Source of the DNA: Bimuria novae-zelandiae CBS 107.79 | Taxonomy: Eukaryota > Ascomycota > Dothideomycetes > Pleosporales > Didymosphaeriaceae | Length of the DNA stretch: 13,928 nucleotides | Assembly (NCBI GenBank): GCA_010015655.1 | Contig: ML976695.1 | Span: 631,894-645,821, forward strand | Direction of reading: 5' to 3' | Shown: positions 7,666 through 13,928 of the stretch, in pieces | Position numbering within the stretch: position 1 is the stretch's first letter | How the letters are laid out: every line of letters starts with the position of its first letter | The notes under the pieces: model-generated | What the model was told of the DNA's origin: nothing | What the model saw: the letters and a program-made list of their open reading frames with translations, nothing else | The model's database searches: none | Translations under genes and position numbers: made by a program

Positions 7666-9351
7666 ATGTCCAAGCGACACGCTCTCGAGCCGCTCGAAGA
7701 TGTCGTCGATGCGCCGTCGCCAGCTTCGAAACGAGCGCGTGTAGAAGACGAGGAAATGGCGACCCCAGAGCCTCCAAATGGGACGGCAAACGGACATCTT
7801 ATGCGTCCCCGGAAAGAGGACGAGGAAAAGGTAGACATCCTCGGCGCCGATGCGGAGGAGCACGCGGAGCTTGTAGAGGCGGGCGCATTGGTCGACGAAG
7901 CCGACGAGCCTGCAGTTGGCGCGCCGAAACGACAGAAAGCACCGGAAGCAGGGTATACCGATCTGTACCTTGATACGATAGACCGGAAAGTGCTCGATTT
8001 CGACTTCGAGAAGTTGTGCTCCGTTACACTATCCAACATAAACGTTTACGCCTGTCTCGTGTGCGGAAAATACTTTCAGGGACGAGGCCCGAAATCGCAG
8101 GCCTACTTCCACGCGCTCGATGAGAACCACCACGTATACGTGAACATGGAGACGAAGAAGGTCTACGTTCTGCCCGAGGGCTACGAGGTCATGTCAAAGT
8201 CGCTAGAGGATATCAAGTTCGTTGTGGATCCGCGGTTAAGCAAGGCGGAAGTTGCGCGACTAGACAAGGAGCCAAAGGTGTCGTGGGATCTGTCCAACAG
8301 GGAATACATCCCAGGCTTCATAGGCATGAACAACATCAAGGCGAATGACTACTTCAATGTAGTCATACAAGCGCTTTCACACGTCACACCGTTGCGGAAC
8401 TACTTCATGTTGGAAAACCTGTCGGGTCGGCCACAGCTCGCGCAGCGATTCAGCACTTTGGTCCGAAAGATATGGAACCCTCGCGCGTTCAAGACCCACG
8501 TATCTCCGCACGAGCTTTTGCAGGAAATCGCGCTCCGCTCCTCGAAACGGTTCACTCTCACCGATCAATCCGACCCAGTAGACTTTCTCTCATGGTTCCT
8601 AAACAACCTCCACCTTGCCGTTGGCGGCTCCAAGACCAAGCCCGGCTCCAGCATCGTTCAAAAGGTCTTCCAAGGCACTCTCAAAATTGAGTCCCAAGAG
8701 ATCACCGCCCGTGCCGACGCAGGTGACCGTCTGCGCTTCGAAGACGCTGCGGTAAACACCTCTGTCACCAAGTTTCTCGTTCTCACGCTGGACCTCCCCG
8801 CTGCACCCTTGTTTCAAGATGCGCTGGAGAAGAACATCATCCCGCAAGTGCCTCTAACCACCGTCCTGAACAAATACAACGGTCTTCAAGCCCAAGAAAA
8901 AATGAAGAACCGCGTGAGGTATCGGTTGCTGCATCCGCTACCCCCTTATCTCCTTTTCCACATCAAGCGTTTCTCCAAGAACAAGTTCGTCTCTGAGAGA
9001 AATCCTACCATCGTCACCTTCCCAGCGCAGTCGTTGGACATGTCTCCCTACGTCGAACCAAATCCGAAGGAATACCCTCCTGGTGAGCCTATCTATTACG
9101 ACCTCGTGGCGAACATCACGCACGAGGCTGTGAAGAAGAAGGACGACAGTGTAGAAGGAGAGCAGGATATGAAGGTCTGGAGGGTACAGCTGAAAGATCG
9201 GAGCCGCGACGAGTGGTACGGCGTGCAGGACCTGTTCGTAGAAAAGGAAAGGGGTGAGACGCTGTTTACGAAGGAGAGCTATGTGCAAGTGTGGGAGAGG
9301 AGGAGAGGCCAGCCGTCTGGGTCTGTGAACAAAGGGAAGGGGAAAGCTTAA
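7666..9351 (+). CDS. SAD1: SAD1/USP39, U4/U6.U5 tri-snRNP-associated pseudo-ubiquitin protease
   Basis: A single exon encodes 561 residues. In yeast and human this protein is needed to assemble or stabilise the U4/U6.U5 tri-snRNP for pre-mRNA splicing in the nucleus, and it does not cleave ubiquitin. Residues 1-95 are charged and low in complexity, with a likely nuclear signal (SKRARVEDEE). A UBP-type zinc finger covers about 95-180, with ligand candidates C118, C130, C133, H149 and H155/H156. The ubiquitin-protease fold runs from about 214 to 547. Its Cys box reads NNIKANDYFN, so Asp228 stands where active enzymes have the catalytic Cys. The C-terminal catalytic His is also not evident: the region reads RDEWYGVQDL. 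Both losses are hallmarks of USP39/Sad1. The tail (548-561) is Gly/Lys-rich. ATG context is good and the length matches fungal homologues. Confidence 0.93.
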   Translation: MSKRHALEPLEDVVDAPSPASKRARVEDEEMATPEPPNGTANGHLMRPRKEDEEKVDILGADAEEHAELVEAGALVDEADEPAVGAPKRQKAPEAGYTDLYLDTIDRKVLDFDFEKLCSVTLSNINVYACLVCGKYFQGRGPKSQAYFHALDENHHVYVNMETKKVYVLPEGYEVMSKSLEDIKFVVDPRLSKAEVARLDKEPKVSWDLSNREYIPGFIGMNNIKANDYFNVVIQALSHVTPLRNYFMLENLSGRPQLAQRFSTLVRKIWNPRAFKTHVSPHELLQEIALRSSKRFTLTDQSDPVDFLSWFLNNLHLAVGGSKTKPGSSIVQKVFQGTLKIESQEITARADAGDRLRFEDAAVNTSVTKFLVLTLDLPAAPLFQDALEKNIIPQVPLTTVLNKYNGLQAQEKMKNRVRYRLLHPLPPYLLFHIKRFSKNKFVSERNPTIVTFPAQSLDMSPYVEPNPKEYPPGEPIYYDLVANITHEAVKKKDDSVEGEQDMKVWRVQLKDRSRDEWYGVQDLFVEKERGETLFTKESYVQVWERRRGQPSGSVNKGKGKA

Positions 9352-10140
9352 TAGGAATGCTAAGTTGAAGAGCTGCAGTGCTACTATGAGGATCTTGCCG
9401 TCCTTATGCTGTGGAGAAATGCAAGTTAGTGCGAAGCCACGAGGGAGAATTTGGATACCCCAGAATGTACGAGAGTTGCAAGTTACCTTTGCAACCACTG
9501 ATGTTGACTAAACGTCGAGTGAGCGGTACGGACCGCAAGTTGTAAGGCGATACGACTCTGAGACGGTTCTTTCGATGACTGCGAACAGTGGTATCTCCTC
9601 ATAATCGGATCGCGTGTTTGCGCTGCGCTGAACCTGCATCCTCCTTTCGAAACCTCGAAGAAATATTCAATCGCCCTTGTATCACGCGTTTCTGGAAGTA
9701 TCCCTTTCTACTCCATCGCAATACACACCACCTAACAACTTCAAAGAAGATAAATGCTTATTACGTCGAGCATCAGCGTGTTAGGCTCCATCAGAGGAGC
9801 AAGACGATGCAGGACCGATGAAACGCTCCACCGAGTCAATAAGAGATTGATTTCTCGACATGATGACATCTACGAGACTGTGAACATAGTATGGCTTGCC
9901 CGATAACCATAGTTCATAGGTTTCTTCTGCACATAGAAATCTTGATGTGCTAGCATGGCTTAAAGCGGGAACGACAGGTCGGCAGCGTTGCTTCAAACAC
10001 CAACATCAACTCGGACGACTTGAGTGGACGTAAATAAGCACTGAAGCAAGTGCAGCAACTGCAGGTGACGAGATGATAAAGTTGCCCGTCGCGATACTAT
10101 TGTGACCTTGTTCTATTTTCCAGTCGACAATCTACAGTAT
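9352..10140. other. intergenic region between convergent SAD1 and ATP-grasp genes
   Basis: This 789-bp gap should hold both 3' UTRs. Just past SAD1, a 7-mer (gcaagtt) recurs three times at exact 57-bp spacing, and one copy abuts a small hairpin (7-bp arms 9475-9481 and 9489-9495). Two frames of 71-77 codons (plus 9588-9821; minus 9996-9781) have no recognisable domain, so I do not call them genes. No canonical AATAAA for either gene, no tRNA and no other RNA gene is apparent. Confidence 0.5.
9421..9541 (+). repeat. 7-mer repeated three times at exact 57-bp spacing
   Basis: The heptamer gcaagtt starts at 9421, 9478 and 9535. The first two copies share 9 bp (tgcaagtta). Sequence between the copies has diverged, with only weak resemblance (a CCAC/GA pattern after copies 1 and 2). 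It may be a decayed tandem duplication of a 57-bp unit in the SAD1 3' region, or chance. Confidence 0.35.
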
Positions 10141-11625
10141 CTACTGCTCAAACGCTTTGGTCGTACACACGTTGGTCCTGGACCATCGCGTTCCTGTTAT
10201 CAAACTTCGCACGAACTTCACCGGCCAGTAGACATGGTGCAGTACGAAGAACCGCACCGGATCATGCACCATAAACGTCCCATCCCGCCAACTTATAACA
10301 TGCTCCCAGAAATCTGTCATGCAGTCGAGGATCTCAGAGGCTTTGTTAAGCCCCAAAAGCAAGTAAAGAACAGGTAATATGAACAAAACCACAATGCCAT
10401 GACCGATCCAGTAGTAAGATGGTGTCGGAGTTCGCGGCGTGACGATCTCCATCTCAGCTGATTTTGCGGGTGAGAACGCCGACAAATACGCGGACGCCAG
10501 TTGCGGTGTAGACAAGTATAGCACGACTGCTGTGTGCGCGTGGGGATTGCACTCTATCGGATACAACTTCGACGTTCTGCCCTCGCCTTCTGCTAGGAAA
10601 TCGAAGCTCAGATGGCCCGAGAACGACTCGCCACCGTCTTCGGCCACGCGTTGCGTGAACTTCAGCATCTGCTGGAAAAGGTGGGATGAAGGGGGTATAG
10701 CCTCGTAGTGCATGAGCAGCTCGGAGGACGGACAGCATGTGAATGCCACGACGCGGCCGCGGATGACGAGTGCGTGAGTGCAGTACTCCGCACCGGAGAT
10801 GTACTGTTGGACCTGGAACGGATTCTTACTCGAGACACGCAAGCTCTTGACATACTCAACGGTATCCTCACACTTCTCGAACGGCAGCATGGTCATCATA
10901 TTCGCTCTTGCGCGGTCGTCCACACCAATCGGCTTGAGTATGAACCTCCTCTTCTCCTCGCCCTTCCTCCTTTTCCCTGTTAAAATCCCAATGACTTCGT
11001 CCGATGACGTGCACCGGTAGCTTTCAGGAACTGGCAGATCGAGCGACTTGATATAGTCGATGAATTGGTCCTTCTCGTGCAGCCGCTCAACAACATCACC
11101 CCGGAACTGTATCGCTTCAAAATGCTCACCCCTCTCTTGCTCCGCGAGTCGCACAACCTCGCCATCCTCCACCGCCGCCACCACGCTCGAGCAGCTAATC
11201 CACAAATCGACGCTCTCACTCTTGATCACCTGGAGTAGCGAGTCGATATACGGCTCCGCATCACGCCCATCCGGCAGCGTGAGCACCAAGTACTTCTCCA
11301 GCGCACACGAGACCCTTCCCGGCGAGAAGACCGAGATATCCGCCCCGATGAGGCGGTGCGGTGTGTGCTCCGACAGGACTCTCGTGATGGCAAGACCCTT
11401 GCTCATCGACACACCTGTGACGAGGATAGTTTTGCGCTCACCATGAGGGAGCGGAAGCGGTTTCGGCAAAGGGAACAGTCTTCCATACACATAACACGCT
11501 ACCACCAGCGCCGCCGAAAAAGGCAGCGTGGTAAAGCTCAGGAGGATAAGGAGGACATTCTTCGGCACGTGACGGTAGTAAAACGGATTGAGGTCGGGAT
11601 GACGATGGCTTTCATGGACTGTCAT
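10141..11625 (-). CDS. membrane-associated ATP-grasp family protein, substrate unknown
   Basis: One uninterrupted exon encodes 494 residues. A hydrophobic segment at about 23-48 probably anchors the N-terminus. A Rossmann-like pre-ATP-grasp domain follows (TILVTGVSMSKGLAITRVL, 66-84), then an ATP-grasp core: Lys231 in FILKPIG is a likely ATP-binding lysine, QQYISGAEYCTHALVIRG (273-290) the hinge and following strand, and Asp342 with Glu358/Asn360 (IECNPH) the likely metal ligands. A second hydrophobic segment lies at about 408-426, then a conserved-looking aromatic tail (VLHHVYWPVKFVRSL). ATP-grasp enzymes join a carboxylate to an amine, thiol or similar group through an acyl phosphate; neither partner can be named here. 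The usual ExNxR metal motif reads ECNPH, lacking the Arg. The start context (cacaccATG) follows a pyrimidine-rich leader. Upstream, 494 bp away on the same strand, is a catechol-type O-methyltransferase. I know such proteins only as uncharacterised ATP-grasp or carbamoyl-phosphate-synthase-like entries in fungi. Confidence 0.8.
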   Translation of the reverse strand: MTVHESHRHPDLNPFYYRHVPKNVLLILLSFTTLPFSAALVVACYVYGRLFPLPKPLPLPHGERKTILVTGVSMSKGLAITRVLSEHTPHRLIGADISVFSPGRVSCALEKYLVLTLPDGRDAEPYIDSLLQVIKSESVDLWISCSSVVAAVEDGEVVRLAEQERGEHFEAIQFRGDVVERLHEKDQFIDYIKSLDLPVPESYRCTSSDEVIGILTGKRRKGEEKRRFILKPIGVDDRARANMMTMLPFEKCEDTVEYVKSLRVSSKNPFQVQQYISGAEYCTHALVIRGRVVAFTCCPSSELLMHYEAIPPSSHLFQQMLKFTQRVAEDGGESFSGHLSFDFLAEGEGRTSKLYPIECNPHAHTAVVLYLSTPQLASAYLSAFSPAKSAEMEIVTPRTPTPSYYWIGHGIVVLFILPVLYLLLGLNKASEILDCMTDFWEHVISWRDGTFMVHDPVRFFVLHHVYWPVKFVRSLITGTRWSRTNVCTTKAFEQ

Positions 11626-12119
11626 GGTGTGGCGTGGGGTGGAGTGTGGGAGCGTGACTTCGCGTCGGGACGCGCCAGCGGCGAAAAATTTGAGAGGGAG
11701 GATATGAGGGGGGCGTATAGGCGGACGATGTCGTGATGTGGTACATTTGTATGCTCAGACCATGGGTAATGTGGTTATGCAAGGGAAAGACGGGTCCACA
11801 GGTGGGTTTAGTCTACACGTCATCGTTACCACGAGATCACGCGCGCATTTGATGATGGCGTAGGCGCTGTGGAGGAGTGTTGCCACGAGGTACCTTGCAA
11901 GTGCTGGGCGTGTAGTGTTTATTTTGTGGAAAGGGAGCGTGTAAAGCGCGCGTGGTTTTTCCGTGGTCAAGTTGAGAGAGTGAGGCTTGGGAGCCTGCAA
12001 GGTCATTATGCATGCGGTATTTATTCCGAGAAAGTATGAAAAACCCGATTGATTGAATTTAATGGTATTAAAATGATTGCTATTGGCTATTCCCTTTCAT
12101 CTCTGTGGGCATGCGTCCC
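11626..12119. other. intergenic region: ATP-grasp promoter and methyltransferase 3' flank
   Basis: This is 494 bp between two minus-strand genes. A pyrimidine-rich tract on the minus strand (about 11715-11680) lies shortly before the ATP-grasp start and is typical of fungal leaders. The part nearest 12119 is A/T-rich and includes a possible polyadenylation signal. An 83-codon minus-strand frame (12006-11755) has no recognisable features and is not called. Confidence 0.5.
12020..12025 (-). terminator. possible polyadenylation signal AATAAA for the O-methyltransferase gene
   Basis: The minus strand reads AATAAA at 12025-12020, about 95 nt past the methyltransferase stop codon, within A/T-rich sequence. 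Fungal signals are loose, so this is suggestive only. Confidence 0.35.
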
Positions 12120-13116
12120 CTACTTCTCTTCACCAACACACCTCGTAATCTCCACACCATCCTGATCACAAAGTCAGCTCAGCCCTCTCAATATCACCCG
12201 TTGACTTACCGGCACACCGGTAGGCTCAAAGCTGTTCACGAGCCTGCTTTCATAAACCAAATTCGGGTTCCCAGGACTGTTGCTAAACTTCTCCTTCGCG
12301 TACCGATTCGCGTACTGCTTTACCGTCTTCTCCGAAATGCCCTGCGTACTATCCCCCTCCTTCGCTCCACCCTCATCAACCCCATTAAGCCTCTCCCGCT
12401 TCTCTTTAATGCTGCTCCTCACATACTCCAAATACGGCGGATTCCCCGGCTTGATCACATTATCAGCGGCAAGCACCGAGCCCGGGGTGATGAGGCCGAG
12501 CTCCTCGCACAGCTTGAGGTCAGTGGTGTACGCGGGCTTGTAGTGGTCGAGGAATATGAGGTCAATGTGTGTGAGGACCCCGGACTCGTATAAGCGGGCG
12601 AGCGACTCGTCGCTGGAGCCGACAACAACTTTGACGATAGAATCGAGGCCGGACAGGTCAACGAGCGAGGAGATGACGGCGGCGAACTCAGGGTTGCGCT
12701 CTAGGGAGAAATACTGCTTCCCGCCAGCGGCGCGGACGGCGTCGGCGTAGAGGATACAGGAGTAGCCCACGTAGCCGCCTAGCTCGACCTTCTTAGATGT
12801 CAGAGTTTGTAGATGGGGGGATATAGAGCTGAATTGGATTGGATTGATTCAGATTGTTTTGACGGACCATGGTCTTCGGCTTCACATCTGCGATTAGGTC
12901 GCACACGATGCGACCTTTGTCTTCGCCCACGTTCATAAGGTATTTCTTCGTTCGGCCAAACTCGTTAATGGCAGCGAGGACATTTTTCGGCGACCCACGA
13001 ATGTTGTCGATGTTAGGGTGCGAGTAAATAAAGTGTAGAAGCTCGATTTCACGGCCATCGTCAAAGAAGGTATCTTCTTGCGGCACGTATGCCTTGGTTT
13101 GATCGAAGCTTCCCAT
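12120..13116 (-). CDS. catechol O-methyltransferase-like enzyme (SAM-dependent)
   Basis: Exons are 13116-12868, 12788-12210 and 12161-12120; introns are 79 nt (12789-12867) and 48 nt (12162-12209), both GT..AG with CTGAC branch sites. The product has 289 residues. It resembles catechol O-methyltransferase, which moves a methyl group from S-adenosylmethionine to one hydroxyl of a catechol with Mg2+ help. Residues seen: the SAM loop VELGGYVGYS (84-93), an acidic residue at the end of the next strand (Glu113 in SLERNP), and metal/catalytic positions Asp164 and Lys167 in FLDHYK and Asp192-Asn193 in AADNVIKPG, which line up with rat COMT Asp141, Lys144, Asp169 and Asn170. The N-terminal segment (AAINEFGRTKKYLMNVGEDKG) matches the usual cap helices. 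A charged insert of about 40 residues (218-257) makes it longer than the soluble animal enzyme. The last exon, DGVEITRCVGEEK, matches the expected fungal end. The true substrate is unknown; phenolic detoxification or secondary metabolism are both possible. Confidence 0.9.
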
Positions 13117-13775
13117 TATGATATGTTCGATTTATTTCAGCTCGTTGAAAGTGTACTATGAACTGTAGACCCTGTTGACGCGTTCGACATCCATGACAGC
13201 TTCCGGGCGCGTAAACACTAGCTAGTGAGGGGTTCACAAGCCGATGACGGAAGCGCTTCGGAAGTTGGCTCCTGGGCGCATAATGGGACCGAACCCACAC
13301 AATGTAAACGACAGATTTTAGGTGAGCGGATTAGACAACCTACAGTCCAAAGTTCCCACGCCATCATAGGACGGGACGACGTGAGCCCTCGCGTACGGAG
13401 TAGACTGCAGCTATGCCTCGTTGTGCCGCCGTGTGCGTTGTGCAAAACCCTGCATGAGATGATGTTTTCGGTTCTCTAGTTGCTCACAGACCACTCGGAA
13501 CGTTCCAATTCCTGTTGATTGGGTTGCGTGTTCTGCACGTAGAGTCTTGACGTTGGCGTTAAACGTCTGTGTCGTCAATGACTTTAGAAAACCCTGGCCG
13601 TTTCTGGCAAGCGAGATGGCGTACAAAGGCTATCCCCCGCACTGTCAAAATCTGCCACAAACGACGCGCCAATCAGCGTCTAGTCGATCTCAACACCAAA
13701 TTTGAATTGTGATGACGGCAATTTTTGTTTTACAGCCAAAATCGACCTCTTTCGAAATTGCTAGCACATGCAAAC
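13117..13775. other. divergent intergenic region between methyltransferase and right-edge gene
   Basis: This 659-bp stretch should contain both promoters and leaders. Toward 13700 it becomes A/T-rich, as expected of a leader. A 12-bp palindrome (cactagctagtg) lies at 13217-13228. The 70-85-codon frames on both strands overlap each other and have no features I can support. No tRNA or other RNA gene is seen. Confidence 0.45.
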
Positions 13776-13928
13776 ATGCCAAATCCTGCGTCTGCCGTCA
13801 GCAACGATCCTGACTTCGTAAAATACACAAAATACTCACAAAAACGAGGTGTTTTACCTGACTTACCGTCCACGCCGCCACCGCAATGGAGACCTCTCGA
13901 AATCAACAACCCACGTACTTTTGGAGTC
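13776..13928 (+). CDS. 5' end of an unrecognised gene, cut by the window edge
   Basis: An ATG at 13776 opens a frame that stays open for 51 codons to the end of the window. The peptide starts MPNPASAVSNDPDFVKYTKY and continues with a Pro-rich segment (PDLPSTPPPQWRPLEINNP). The context before it (gcaaacATG, in an A/T-rich leader) is good for a fungal start. There is no signal peptide or membrane segment in this part and I do not recognise the family. It diverges from the O-methyltransferase gene. A chance open frame of this length is quite possible, so the call rests on the start context, leader composition and protein-like composition. It could be a host gene or part of a mobile element. Confidence 0.4.
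   Translation, partial: MPNPASAVSNDPDFVKYTKYSQKRGVLPDLPSTPPPQWRPLEINNPRTFGV

Noticed and set aside
9781..9996. 71-codon minus-strand frame between SAD1 and the ATP-grasp gene
   Set aside because: Looked protein-like in its second half, but it is short, isolated, with no splice-linked partner exon or recognised family.
13217..13228. 12-bp palindrome cactagctagtg
   Set aside because: Isolated short palindrome with no matching context; likely chance.
10141..13928. A mycosporine-like amino acid biosynthetic cluster
   Set aside because: An ATP-grasp and an O-methyltransferase are present, but no sugar-phosphate cyclase is visible and the methyltransferase looks like the widespread fungal catechol type. 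Kept only as a low-weight possibility in the findings.
1..13928. tRNA, rRNA, CRISPR arrays, prophage or bacterial features
   Set aside because: Read for T-arm and cloverleaf patterns, regularly spaced repeats and phage genes on both strands; none seen by eye. A tRNAscan-SE and Infernal run would settle the RNA part.

Overview
The window is nuclear DNA of a filamentous ascomycete (Pezizomycotina). A Dothideomycete such as a Pleosporales member is a reasonable guess, but the class is inferred from the general look of the proteins and was not tested. The evidence is spliceosomal introns of 47-79 nt with GT..AG ends and CTGAC/CTAAC-type branch sites, Kozak-like start contexts, no bacterial operon structure, and a set of eukaryote-only proteins.

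Layout from left to right. Positions 1 to about 560 hold the 3' end of a pogo/Fot1-like DNA transposon: the last 135 codons of a transposase, followed by short direct and inverted repeats. Next, on the minus strand, is a complete IRE1 gene (767-4452, one intron), the ER-membrane kinase/RNase that senses unfolded protein. About 1.2 kb of leader and intergenic DNA follows, with a 17-codon uORF just before the IRE1 start. CCT2 (minus, 5625-7371, four exons), the beta subunit of the TRiC/CCT chaperonin, has a first coding exon that is only the ATG. It shares a 294-bp divergent promoter with SAD1/USP39 (plus, 7666-9351, intronless), a tri-snRNP splicing factor with a dead ubiquitin-protease fold. 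A gap of about 790 bp at two convergent 3' ends contains a 7-mer repeated three times at exactly 57-bp spacing. Then, both on the minus strand, come a membrane-associated ATP-grasp enzyme of unknown substrate (10141-11625, one exon) and a catechol O-methyltransferase-like enzyme (12120-13116, three exons). At the right edge the first 51 codons of an unrecognised plus-strand gene (13776 onward) diverge from the methyltransferase.

How the genes relate. IRE1, CCT2 and SAD1 are housekeeping genes: ER stress sensing, cytosolic folding of actin and tubulin, and pre-mRNA splicing. They do not form a cluster with one function. The ATP-grasp and methyltransferase pair is the only neighbourhood that might mark an accessory small-molecule pathway, but adjacency is the only evidence and no backbone enzyme is visible. 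I did not find a convincing novel multi-gene system. The most useful observations are the uncharacterised membrane ATP-grasp protein with an altered metal-binding motif, the splice and uORF details of IRE1 and CCT2, and the repeats around the transposon end and in the 9.4-kb gap.
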